Below are positions 1 to 7,943 of a stretch of 57,864 nt of DNA, in pieces (the first letter of the stretch is position 1; each line of letters opens with the position of its first letter). Origin of the DNA: CAYVFC01 sp964450715 (GTDB taxonomy: Bacteria; Myxococcota_A; Polyangia; Polyangiales; JAFGIB01); contig CAYVFC010000039.1 in NCBI GenBank assembly GCA_964450715.1, forward strand, positions 1-57,864, in the 5' to 3' direction. The notes beneath the pieces are model-generated. The model worked only from the letters and a program-made list of their open reading frames with translations, was not told the DNA's origin and ran no database searches. Position numbers and translations under genes: made by a program.

Positions 1-1
1 G

Positions 2-331
2 CGCCGCCTTCCCCCTTTTTGCTCTTTTCAGCCGTTGAGAAACCCGGAATTAGCCAAGGAAATGCTCTCTTTCGCGGTCAACCAGCTCGGGAAGGAATAC
101 GGGTTTTGGCTGCTGGTCAAGTTTTTCTTCAAACTAGTATTCAAGCCGAACCTGCGAGGGGATAACACCTTCAAAAACGCCGAAAGGCTGATCTGTTCCC
201 AGTACGTCGCTCAGATTTTTAATACGGCCGGGTATGACCTCGATATCAAAGTCAGCGACGATTACACCTCTCCCAAACGCATAGCCGAGTCTTCAAAGGT
301 GGATAGGATTCAAGATATCAAGACCTATTGA
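2..331 (+). CDS. Papain-like (YiiX/NlpC-P60 type) cysteine peptidase, C-terminal part
   Basis: The reading frame is open from the left edge of the window, so this is the 3' part of a gene whose start lies outside; the first possible internal start is a TTG at 35. About 110 residues are visible. The motif LICSQYVAQIF, with a Cys that would be the nucleophile after a short loop, and the following hydrophobic/aromatic segment resemble the C-terminal half of permuted papain-fold enzymes of the YiiX/YebB type. Those act on peptide or amide bonds, often at the cell envelope. The catalytic His, expected N-terminal in permuted members, would be outside the window. The gene is convergent with the next one, with 11 bases between the stop codons. 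The family call is from motif memory only. Confidence 0.5.
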   Translation, partial: RRLPPFCSFQPLRNPELAKEMLSFAVNQLGKEYGFWLLVKFFFKLVFKPNLRGDNTFKNAERLICSQYVAQIFNTAGYDLDIKVSDDYTSPKRIAESSKVDRIQDIKTY

Positions 332-342
332 GAGCGGCCGTC

Positions 343-1533
343 TCAGAGGTTGGTTCGAAAGTCCGTGCAACCGTCGCACGGTTGCTCGATGAACTGGCGG
401 TAGCGCTCGTCGCCTACCAGGAATACCTTCAGCCACGACAGGCCGAATCGCCCCACCTGGCCGGTGGCGCCGGTCGGAGCATTGGCCATGAAATGGTCGG
501 CCGCTCCCCACTCGAAGAGCATCTTGGGGGTCGACTCGGGTATGGAGGTATAGTGTCCCTGCGATTGGCCGCCCGCCAGGGGATCTCCCGCGCTGGCGAA
601 CAGCAGGGTCGGAACCCGGTTGCTCGTGAACCTACCGCCCGGGTTCCAAGAGCACATGCCGATGGCGGCTTTGAGGTGTGGATTTTCGTTGGCCGAGATC
701 AGGGTCCCGCCGCCGCCCATTGACCATCCTGCGACGGCTTGACGGTCGTTATCGAGACTACCGGCCAGCGGGCTGCCGCTTCGCGTGTTCTCCGCCTTCA
801 GCGACTCCAAGGCGTTCATCAGCGCCCGGGAGCGCTGGGTGGGCTGATCGCTCACCGCGTTGGTGTCGATGGTGAAGGTCACGATGCCGTGCGAGGCGAG
901 GAAAGGCCCCCAGCCTTCGATGGTTGCGCGGGGCATCATGAATCCGGGAACGATGGCTATGCCGGCGAACGGCGGCTGGGCATCGGTCGGGTACCAGATG
1001 GTCCCTCCGGGGAAGTCGGGTCCGATGCTGAAGCCGGTCGAGTAGCTCTGTACGGTATAGGGCCCATCGGTAGAGGCCGAGGCCGAGGTGGGGTCCGGGT
1101 CGCCAATAATAATGGGGGCAACGCCGCCGTCGCCCGCCACAATGCCGGTGCCGGTACCGCCAACCCCGCCCGTGACCGGGGCGTCGGTTCCACCCGTACC
1201 GCCGGTTTGAGGTACGGAACCGTCAACCTGAGAGCCGGTATCACCCGACTGACCACCGACATCGACTACATCCTGCATACCGGCGGCCCCGGTCACGCCC
1301 GTACCGCCGGTGACGGTCGCACCCGCGCCAGCGGTGAGATTCGCGCCCGTTCCGGCGCTATCGGTTACGCCGGCGCCGGCGATGCCGGTCGCGCCGCCAA
1401 TGCCAGCCGTGGCCGGCATACCCATCTCGAAGCCGGCCGCGCCGCCGTCCGGCGCCATGGTGCCGCTGGTTTGAACGCAAGCGCCCGCAAAGACCAGAAC
1501 CAGGGAACAGAACGTCCTGAGCCAGAACCGCAT
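343..1533 (-). CDS. PET hydrolase/cutinase-like polyester hydrolase, lipoprotein
   Basis: A 396-residue exported alpha/beta hydrolase. The ATG at 1533 is chosen because AAGGGAG lies just upstream and the protein then begins with a signal peptide ending at a Cys near residue 19 (FAGAC); an upstream in-frame start at 1593 would bury the signal. A Gly/Thr/Ala-rich linker covers about residues 25-150. The catalytic domain strongly recalls the Ideonella PET hydrolase and bacterial cutinases: GPYTV at its start, a YPT strand, IVPGF at the oxyanion site (Phe where PETase has Tyr), FTIDTN, DQP, the nucleophile elbow GWSMGGGG with Ser271, the SW pair matching the substrate Trp, Asp317 and His347, and a C-terminal DFRTN. 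The Phe after the catalytic His is the cutinase state, and the PETase-specific first disulfide is absent. Fold and triad are secure; activity on polyester is inferred. Confidence 0.88.
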   Translation of the reverse strand: MRFWLRTFCSLVLVFAGACVQTSGTMAPDGGAAGFEMGMPATAGIGGATGIAGAGVTDSAGTGANLTAGAGATVTGGTGVTGAAGMQDVVDVGGQSGDTGSQVDGSVPQTGGTGGTDAPVTGGVGGTGTGIVAGDGGVAPIIIGDPDPTSASASTDGPYTVQSYSTGFSIGPDFPGGTIWYPTDAQPPFAGIAIVPGFMMPRATIEGWGPFLASHGIVTFTIDTNAVSDQPTQRSRALMNALESLKAENTRSGSPLAGSLDNDRQAVAGWSMGGGGTLISANENPHLKAAIGMCSWNPGGRFTSNRVPTLLFASAGDPLAGGQSQGHYTSIPESTPKMLFEWGAADHFMANAPTGATGQVGRFGLSWLKVFLVGDERYRQFIEQPCDGCTDFRTNL

Positions 1534-1645
1534 TTGCCACTCCCTTATTTCGTCGCCAGACCCGGATAACGGTCCGGCGGTAGATAGCGTCACACGCGAC
1601 CCGTACGCACTGTTCGAAATCTACACTACATGCATAACCATGCGG

Positions 1646-1667
1646 AATCCTTTGGCCGATAAGGATT
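1646..1667. promoter_or_regulatory. Inverted repeat AATCCTT-N8-AAGGATT between divergent genes
   Basis: Perfect 7-bp arms (1646-1652 and 1661-1667) separated by 8 bases, in the gap between the polyester hydrolase-like gene (minus) and the AraC regulator (plus). The position fits an operator for one or both divergent promoters. No clear -35/-10 pair was found, so this is only a candidate. Confidence 0.3.
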
Positions 1668-1771
1668 GCACGTCGTCCGATTCGGATACCCGGGTTCTTC
1701 GGCCCACTCACGGCCGTCCCAGAGTCAGGACCTGTCGTCGCCAGGCATCGCCGCTGATAAAATGCCCGGCC

Positions 1772-2806
1772 ATGGCAAGCTCGGCTGCCGGCAGAACGCT
1801 CTCCACCCGCATGCTCATTCCCTTTGCTCGGGTGATGCTGCGGATGGGCAAGAAGCTTACCAGGCCGACGCTGGAGGACGTGGGGCTTTCGCTCGATTCC
1901 CTGGCCAGCCCGGACCGACGCGTCAGTCACAGCGCTGCCGTCGCCCTATTAAAGGAAAGCATACGCGTCTCGGGCCGCGCCGACCTCGGTCTGCTGGCGG
2001 CAGAGGCGGTCGAGCCCAGCGAGCTCGAGATCTGGGAATACGTGATGCGCACCCAGCCCAACGTGGGCCAGGCCGTGGAGAGCATGTGCCGGTTGCTCGC
2101 CTTGCTGCACGACGGCTCGCGGGCGGATATCGAGCGCAAAGGCGACACGGTCACGGTACGCTGGTACCTGGAGCCCGGTCTGGAGCAGTCGCCCGCGATA
2201 AACGAGTACGCCATCGGGCTGACCTTCGTTACCTGGCGTCGCGTGTTGAACATAGAAGACGTCGCCATTGACGAGGTCTTGTTCCCCCATGCCGCGCCGA
2301 AGGACCTGGAGCGCTATCAGAAGTTTTTTCGCTGCACCATACGCTTCAACGCGCCGTATCTCGGCATGCGCTTTCCGGCCGCCGTGCTCGATTTTCCCCT
2401 GCCCCAGGCGGACAGCGTATTGGCGGGCGTGCTCGATCGCCACGCTCAGGATCTCATCGCCAAGCTGCCCAAGCCGGGCCTGTCCCACCGGGTACAGGAG
2501 CTGGTTACGGAGGGGTTGGCCAAGGGCGAGTTCAGCGCCGAACAGGTGGCCGAGCGGCTGTACATGTCGTGCCGCACCTTGCATCGCCGTCTCAAGCAGG
2601 AGAACACCAGCTTCCGCGAGCTGGTCGATCAGGTTCGCCACCAACTGGCGATGCTCTACCTGTCGGAGCAACACCTCTCCATCAGCGAGGTGGGCTTCCT
2701 GCTCGGTTTCTCCACCTCCAACGCCTTTCACAAGGCCTTCAAGCGCTGGACCGGCACCACGGCGGGCGCTTATCGCCAGAAGGCCTTCTCTCCTGGTAAG
2801 ACTTGA
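1772..2806 (+). CDS. AraC family transcriptional regulator (OruR/ArgR-like architecture)
   Basis: A 344-residue cytoplasmic regulator. The N-terminal ~200 residues match the arabinose-binding-like domain of the OruR subgroup (start RMLIPFARVMLRMG, then a YAIGL-type core). The last ~95 residues are the double helix-turn-helix: VAERLYMSCRTLHRRLK is the first recognition helix, and the conserved second HTH reads LSISEVGFLLGFSTSNAFHKAFKRWTG. The start is uncertain: ATGs at 1640, 1772 and 1811 are all in frame and none has a good ribosome site. 1772 leaves the inverted repeat at 1646-1667 outside the coding region. It is divergent from the polyester hydrolase-like gene and upstream of the ferredoxin-nitroreductase gene; either could be its target. 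Confidence 0.9.
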   Translation: MASSAAGRTLSTRMLIPFARVMLRMGKKLTRPTLEDVGLSLDSLASPDRRVSHSAAVALLKESIRVSGRADLGLLAAEAVEPSELEIWEYVMRTQPNVGQAVESMCRLLALLHDGSRADIERKGDTVTVRWYLEPGLEQSPAINEYAIGLTFVTWRRVLNIEDVAIDEVLFPHAAPKDLERYQKFFRCTIRFNAPYLGMRFPAAVLDFPLPQADSVLAGVLDRHAQDLIAKLPKPGLSHRVQELVTEGLAKGEFSAEQVAERLYMSCRTLHRRLKQENTSFRELVDQVRHQLAMLYLSEQHLSISEVGFLLGFSTSNAFHKAFKRWTGTTAGAYRQKAFSPGKT

Positions 2807-2971
2807 TCGCTTTTCCCTTGCCGACGTTTCGGGGGCCGCGGGTAGGCCGGGGAAACCATTGATGGTATTCACCAGCGAACCCGTCTATTATCCGTTCTCC
2901 CATTTCCCTCCCGAAAGCGGCGCGCGGGATTGCTGCCGCTATCGGTCGACCAGCGGAGGAGGTTGCCCGGG

Positions 2972-3796
2972 ATGCCGCTCATCACAATTAATAAGGATAC
3001 GTGCGTCAAAGACGGGATCTGCTCGCAGGAGTGCCCGCTTCTTTGTATTTCCATGGACAAGCAGGAGGGCTACCCGGAGGTGCGGCCGTCCCGGGAGGAG
3101 AGCTGCATTCTCTGCGGGCACTGCGTCGCGGTCTGTCCCACCGGTTCGCTCTCCCACCGCGAGGTGCCGGTCGAGCAGAGCCCTGCCATCCGCAAGGAGC
3201 TGGGCCTGAGCCCGGAACAGGCCGAGCAGTTCCTGCGCTCTCGGCGTTCCGTACGAGCCTTCAAGGACCAGCCGGTGGAGCGCGAGAAGATTCAGAAGCT
3301 GCTGGAAATCGCCCGCTATGCGCCGACCGGCTCCAACCGGCAGCTGCTGCAGTTCCGGGTTTTCACCGATCGAGAGCGGATCGACGCGCTGGCCGAGGCT
3401 ACCGTGGGGCACCTGCGCTATCGGATAAAGGAGACGCCGGACCATCCCCTGGCCCCGACCATGAAACTGATGGTGGCCGCCTGGGACATCGGGTTCGACG
3501 CCATACTGTGGAAAGCGCCGGCGGTGATCGTAGCCTCGGCTCCCCGGGTGACCTTCAGCGGGACCGTCGATCTGTCGCTGGCGCTGTCCTATCTGGAGCT
3601 GTACGCCACCACCATGAAGCTCGGAACCTGCTGGGCGGGGGTGCTGTACGATGCCATCAAGTCGTCGTCGCCGGTACGGGAGATGGTGGGGCTGCCGGAA
3701 GAGCACTCCCACTTCTATTCGATGATGCTCGGATACCCCAAGCGGAAGTATTACCGCCTCCCCGAGCGCAAGTCGCCGCAGATCATCTGGCGGTAG
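2972..3796 (+). CDS. Ferredoxin-nitroreductase fusion (2[4Fe-4S] + FMN reductase)
   Basis: 274 residues. The ATG at 2972 follows a strong GGAGGAGG; an earlier in-frame start at 2930 lacks one. Residues ~1-60 form a bacterial ferredoxin domain with two clusters of cysteines: CVKDGICSQECPLLC and CILCGHCVAVCP. The rest is a nitroreductase-family FMN domain, starting at RRSVRAFKDQPV and continuing with the FMN-binding ARYAPTGSNRQ. This architecture is common in strict anaerobes and should pass electrons from the clusters to FMN to reduce an unidentified substrate. It lies 165 bases after the AraC regulator and is convergent with the glycyl radical enzyme gene (28-base gap). A link with that enzyme is possible but rests only on position. 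Confidence 0.92.
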   Translation: MPLITINKDTCVKDGICSQECPLLCISMDKQEGYPEVRPSREESCILCGHCVAVCPTGSLSHREVPVEQSPAIRKELGLSPEQAEQFLRSRRSVRAFKDQPVEREKIQKLLEIARYAPTGSNRQLLQFRVFTDRERIDALAEATVGHLRYRIKETPDHPLAPTMKLMVAAWDIGFDAILWKAPAVIVASAPRVTFSGTVDLSLALSYLELYATTMKLGTCWAGVLYDAIKSSSPVREMVGLPEEHSHFYSMMLGYPKRKYYRLPERKSPQIIWR

Positions 3797-3824
3797 ACGG
3801 GCTCGCCCTGCGCATCGGTAACTT

Positions 3825-6800
3825 TTATATCCCGTATTCCGCTCGTTCGATCAGCTCCATCTGCATGTCCCGGTTCAGCGTCACGAAGTAGGCGTTGTAC
3901 CCGGAGATACGCACCAGCAGGTTCTGGTAGTTCTCCGGGTGGGCCATGGCGTCCTTGAGGGTGGCGGATGAGACCACGTTGAACTGCATCTGCATACCGC
4001 CCAGCTCGCAGTAGGTCCTGACGTAAGAAGAAACCGTGTCCACCGCCTTCTGGTGGCTCTCGCCGGGAGCGGGCACGATCTTCACGTTGAAGGCGATATT
4101 GTTGTTCATGTGGGTCGGATCGAGCTGGGAGACATCGCGGATATTGTCCAGAATGCTTCTCGAAGCGTGTGCCTCCGGGGTCAGCCCCGGGGTAAAGGCC
4201 TTGCCGGCCAGCCGCCCTGAAGGTAGCGCCCCGGTCAGGGTGCCGAAGGCCACGTGGTTGGACATGGACCAGAACCCGGCCGTGTACCTGCCGCCGCGAT
4301 AATTGGTCTTTGCCCAGAACAGATCATGGGCCGTTTTGGTGACGCGATTGGCCAGGGCCAGGGCCTCGGGGTTGCCGGATCCGAACAGGGGCACGCGGGT
4401 CCTGGCCATGGCGGCCAGGTCGGGACGAAGAGCGAAGTTGGTTCGTACCGCTTCCAGCAGCTCGGCGAACAACACCTTCTTCTCCTCGAAGACCAGTTTC
4501 TTGATGACCATGAGCGAGTCGGTGATGTCGGCCAGGCCTATGCAGGCCGTGCCCGAGGAGTTGTAGCGGGCGCCGCCCTTGGTGACGTCCCTGCCGCTGG
4601 TCAGGGGACCCTCGATCAGGGCCGAGATGTAGGGCGTGGGCCGCAGCGCCTGATGGGCTTCGCCCAGCAAGTCGTTGTACTGGCAAGACTGATCGGCCAG
4701 AAAGCCGAGCTGCGCGGCAAATGCCCGATAGAAGGACTCGAAGTCGGCAAAGGCGCCGGCCGCGACGTCGCCGGTCGGCGGGCCGAGCTGCCAGCGTATG
4801 AGCGGGTGATAGCCGTCGTTCAAAGCCATCTCCAGGGCGGCTACCATGTTGAACATCATGCAGTTGGTGTGACCGATGTGCCGGCCGGACAGGGTCGGTT
4901 CCACGCAGCCGGTGGCCGACCAGTCCCGCAGGTGCTCGACGGGATAGTCGAATTCCGCCAGCGAGGCCATGACCGCCTGGTCGTTGTGGATGGAAGGCGT
5001 TGCCGTGGTGTTGAGGTTGACCTCGCAAAGGCGCTTTAAATAAGTGTCGCTGTTCTTCCCCTTGTGGTAGCGGGCGTTGAGGTTGGGGTCGCGGATGCAG
5101 AGCATCTCGGTGACCTTGAGGAAGATGTAGGTCATGTCGTTGACCGCGTCCTCGCCCCCGGGCGTTACGCCCCCCAGGGTGATGGCCTGGTCCGAGGAGC
5201 TGCCGCCGAACAGGTAGTTGCCGATGTCCGGTATCAGCGGAAGGTGGTCGGTACAGCGCATATAAAAGCAGCCGATGAGCTCGATGGCGTGGGCGATGTA
5301 GTCCTGCCGCTCCTGTTCGCCGGAAAGCTTTTCCATGTCCGCCGCGAAATAGGGCTGCAGCCACTGGTCCAGCCGTCCCAGGGAGAACCCGGCATTGGTG
5401 TTTTCCATGTGTACTCCCACCCAGAGGATCCAGATGGCATTGACGGCCTCGTCCAGGGTGGTGCAGGGGTTCTCCGGCACCCGGGCGCAGATCTCGGCAA
5501 GCCTGATAAGCTCTTGCCGGCGGACCGGGTCTATCTCGCCCTCGGCTTCCCGTTTCGCCTGCGCCGCCAGTTTGCGGGCGTAGGCGTTGATCCCTTCGAG
5601 GCAGAGCTTCATGGCTGCCAGGGTGTCCCGTTTTTGCTGCTCGCCCTCCCCCGTCTTCCCGAGCTCCCCGTCGATCTCGGCCATGATACCGGAGGTACCC
5701 AGGGACAGTACGCGGGGATAGTCGATGATGGTGTGGGAGAGCGCCACGGTCTTCCAGAGGAAATAGGCGGCAAATCGTTCGTCGAGCTTCTGGCAGAGAG
5801 GATAGTCCTTGTTGTCTCTGACCCATTCCCGGAAGTTACGGTGAAGCCAGAAGGGAAAGACCTTGTGGTGCAGGATCCGGAGGGTCTCCTCGTCCACGTC
5901 GTAGGGATTGAGCGGCCGGTAGGGCGCGGTGAGCAGCTCTCCCCAGATCATGGTGCCGTGGGCGTCCGGATAGAGCACCACGCCCACCTCCCGCGCGGTG
6001 GTGGTACCGGCTACCAGGTCGTTCTTGCGGATGATGGGTTTGCGGTTCTCCATCAAGTACTTGAAGGCGCGAGCCTGCCTGAGCTCGGCCGCAACCGGCC
6101 GCCCGGAGCCGTCGGCCTCGAACCCGTTCTCCCGGAACCATTTGGTGAGCAACAGGGGCCGCTCGTAACAGACCGCCGCCTTTTCGGTCAGATGGATTTT
6201 CAGAAAGGCTTTCAAACGGGGGAATCGCTCCAGGTCGTATTCGGCGAGATAGGGGTCGCCGAGGAAGCGGACACCCGAGTCGCCGCCATTGATGCACCGC
6301 AACGCCGGCCTGCGGGCCTTCAGGCTGACCTCGGCCGCCCGATCGCGGTCGTAGTCGCGGTTCTGACGTTGAGTTTCCTTCTTCAACTTGCGAATCTGAG
6401 CCTCCCCGAGCAACAGGGAGAGGTAGAAATTGAAAAGCTGCACGTAGCTCAGGTTGCCGCGGGTGATCATGCGGTTTTCCATCAGGGTCAGCATCAACGC
6501 GTTGGGCGGCCGCGTGGCCGCTTCCTTCAAAGCGTTTTCATCCTTGAGGACCAGCTCGGCGTCCGGGTGGTCCGGCCAGTGCATCAAAACCCGCACCCGT
6601 CCCTCCTCGAAGCGCAGAGCCTGACGAACGCTGCCGTTCTCGGTGCTGATACCGAAAACAAAGTTGAGCGGACCGAAATCGGATCTCAGATAGCGGTTCA
6701 GGGATGGCCGATGGTTGAAATTGAAGGCGAAGAAGCGCAGGAAAAGGTTGGTCAGGATGCTGGCGGCTCCCTTTCTCGGGGCGGAATTCGTCGTGGTCAT
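3825..6800 (-). CDS. Glycyl radical enzyme with N-terminal SCP2-like domain
   Basis: 991 residues, longer than the usual 780-850 of the family. Residues ~40-130 resemble an SCP2 sterol-carrier/lipid-binding domain (FVFGISTENGSVRQALRF, RPPNALMLTLMENR, GNLSYVQLFNFYLSLL). The remainder is the pyruvate-formate-lyase-like barrel. The active-site loop is SATGCVEP with Cys632 and Glu634, the CxE arrangement of dehydratase/lyase members such as choline lyase and diol dehydratases. The glycyl radical loop is VRISGYNAYF with Gly967, 24 residues from the end. The start overlaps the tetR stop by 4 bases (ATGA), so the two are one operon. The enzyme needs a radical-SAM activase, and none is encoded in this window. 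The substrate is unknown; the lipid-binding-like domain hints at a hydrophobic one. Confidence 0.93.
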   Translation of the reverse strand: MTTTNSAPRKGAASILTNLFLRFFAFNFNHRPSLNRYLRSDFGPLNFVFGISTENGSVRQALRFEEGRVRVLMHWPDHPDAELVLKDENALKEAATRPPNALMLTLMENRMITRGNLSYVQLFNFYLSLLLGEAQIRKLKKETQRQNRDYDRDRAAEVSLKARRPALRCINGGDSGVRFLGDPYLAEYDLERFPRLKAFLKIHLTEKAAVCYERPLLLTKWFRENGFEADGSGRPVAAELRQARAFKYLMENRKPIIRKNDLVAGTTTAREVGVVLYPDAHGTMIWGELLTAPYRPLNPYDVDEETLRILHHKVFPFWLHRNFREWVRDNKDYPLCQKLDERFAAYFLWKTVALSHTIIDYPRVLSLGTSGIMAEIDGELGKTGEGEQQKRDTLAAMKLCLEGINAYARKLAAQAKREAEGEIDPVRRQELIRLAEICARVPENPCTTLDEAVNAIWILWVGVHMENTNAGFSLGRLDQWLQPYFAADMEKLSGEQERQDYIAHAIELIGCFYMRCTDHLPLIPDIGNYLFGGSSSDQAITLGGVTPGGEDAVNDMTYIFLKVTEMLCIRDPNLNARYHKGKNSDTYLKRLCEVNLNTTATPSIHNDQAVMASLAEFDYPVEHLRDWSATGCVEPTLSGRHIGHTNCMMFNMVAALEMALNDGYHPLIRWQLGPPTGDVAAGAFADFESFYRAFAAQLGFLADQSCQYNDLLGEAHQALRPTPYISALIEGPLTSGRDVTKGGARYNSSGTACIGLADITDSLMVIKKLVFEEKKVLFAELLEAVRTNFALRPDLAAMARTRVPLFGSGNPEALALANRVTKTAHDLFWAKTNYRGGRYTAGFWSMSNHVAFGTLTGALPSGRLAGKAFTPGLTPEAHASRSILDNIRDVSQLDPTHMNNNIAFNVKIVPAPGESHQKAVDTVSSYVRTYCELGGMQMQFNVVSSATLKDAMAHPENYQNLLVRISGYNAYFVTLNRDMQMELIERAEYGI

Positions 6801-7528
6801 GAGCTCTCTCCCGGTTCGTTCTCTTCGAGACGCAGGTCCGATCGTTTCGGCAAGAGGTCAGACAGCGGTTCCCCGCGGTCGACCCGCTCTTTAATCCGGA
6901 GCACCTCGCTGACGACTTCGCGGATCCGGATCTCGACGAAAGACTCGACGTCGCTGATGACTTCGTGAAACAGACGGCTGTTACAGAGCGTGATCAGGCC
7001 GTGCAGATCGGCCCAGTATTTCATCAGCGCGTACTGGATGTATCCCCTTACCTTGGCATCCCCCACCCCCAGATAGACCCCGATCGGATCGGAGAACAGC
7101 GCTAGACACTTCAAGGCCGTCTCTTTCTCGAAAAAAGCGGTGGCCTCCATCTGGGTGCCGACGTAGTCGAGATATTTGGGGGTGTGCAAATTGAACATGA
7201 GGTCGTAGTAGCCGGGATAGCTCAGCCCGAAATCGACATAGGCGCCGACCATGGATTCGAGCCGCCCTTCGATATCATCGGCTTGATCCGCCCGTGCCGC
7301 GAGCATCTCGCGCAGGGTTTCGAATCCCCGCACCCGGATCATCAGGTTCAACTCGTCCTTGCACGAATAGTAGTTGTAAATGGTCGTCGCCGTGACCCCG
7401 AGCCGGGAGGCGATCTTGCGGACGCTCAGACTGTCGAACCCCTGCTTCAAGATGATGTCCAGGGCGACGTCCAGGATCCGGTTCCTGAACCTGTCGACCT
7501 CTTCCCTGCTCATTGGGGTCTTGGGCAT
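6797..7528 (-). CDS. TetR family transcriptional regulator
   Basis: 243 residues. The N-terminal ~60 residues are a TetR DNA-binding domain: RILDVALDIILKQGFDSLSV, then IASRLGVTATTIYNYYSCKDEL, the typical recognition helix. The C-terminal ligand domain is not recognisable by motif. The start codon lies 12 bases downstream of a perfect 15-bp palindrome that overlaps the likely -10 region, the usual layout for TetR autorepression. The gene overlaps the glycyl radical enzyme start by 4 bases. The regulator therefore probably represses itself and the enzyme until the substrate, or a CoA or lipid derivative of it, appears. Confidence 0.93.
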   Translation of the reverse strand: MPKTPMSREEVDRFRNRILDVALDIILKQGFDSLSVRKIASRLGVTATTIYNYYSCKDELNLMIRVRGFETLREMLAARADQADDIEGRLESMVGAYVDFGLSYPGYYDLMFNLHTPKYLDYVGTQMEATAFFEKETALKCLALFSDPIGVYLGVGDAKVRGYIQYALMKYWADLHGLITLCNSRLFHEVISDVESFVEIRIREVVSEVLRIKERVDRGEPLSDLLPKRSDLRLEENEPGESS

Positions 7529-7540
7529 GGCGATCCCGTA

Positions 7541-7573
7541 AAAATAACACCGTTAGATTAACGGTGTTATTTT
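7541..7573. promoter_or_regulatory. Perfect 15-bp palindromic operator for the TetR-GRE operon
   Basis: Left arm AAAATAACACCGTTA (7541-7555), spacer GAT, right arm the exact reverse complement (7559-7573). It sits directly before tetR and covers the -10/spacer of the putative promoter, so it is almost certainly the operator of the TetR protein. A terminator role is unlikely because it lies upstream of the gene. Confidence 0.8.
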
Positions 7574-7583
7574 GAAAAGTCAA
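7555..7583 (-). promoter_or_regulatory. Putative sigma70 promoter of the tetR-GRE operon
   Basis: On the minus strand TTGACT (7583-7578) is followed after 17 bases by TAATCT (7560-7555). The -35 is near consensus and the -10 is weak. The -10 falls in the centre of the palindromic operator. Confidence 0.45.
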
Positions 7584-7805
7584 GGAGCGTTTCCGCCTTT
7601 GTTTCGGGCGCGTCCACCGATTCGCCTCCTCGGCTTCCGTATCGGCCGCGACGGTCGCGCTCCCCGGCCTACCTGCGCCCGGTTAGCGGTGTCTCATTGA
7701 GCCGAGGAAACGGTCGCCTCCGGATAATGGGGTAAGGGGATGCGCGGTCCGGCGTGGCGAGGTCAGTTCCGAAAGGTGTTTTACAGTCGTATTCCGACAA
7801 TCACT

Positions 7806-7904
7806 GTCATTTCGAGCGAAGCGAGAAATCTCGGTTCGGGGATGAGATTTCTCACTGCGTTCGAAATGACAAGGCAGGAGATCGCTCACTGCGTTCGAAA
7901 TGAC
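7806..7904. repeat. Dispersed palindromic repeat (GTCATTTCGAGCG...), copy 1 with extra half
   Basis: An imperfect palindrome: the left half starts GTCATTTCGAGCGAAGCGAG (7806-7832), and the right half (7844-7870) ends CTGCGTTCGAAATGAC. A second copy of the right half follows at 7878-7904. A related element is at about 46143-46211. The unit has no coding content. It lies between the divergent tetR and the converging end of the por operon and could also end transcription. The rest of the 370-base gap (7574-7943) shows nothing else. Confidence 0.7.
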
Positions 7905-7943
7905 AGGGGTGGCTAGAAGGCGAATGTACGGGTGAAGCGGGTA

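Noticed and set aside
5064..6968. Long plus-strand open frame (634 residues) opposite the glycyl radical enzyme
   Set aside because: Antisense shadow in GC-rich DNA; no domain features, while the opposite strand encodes a clear enzyme.
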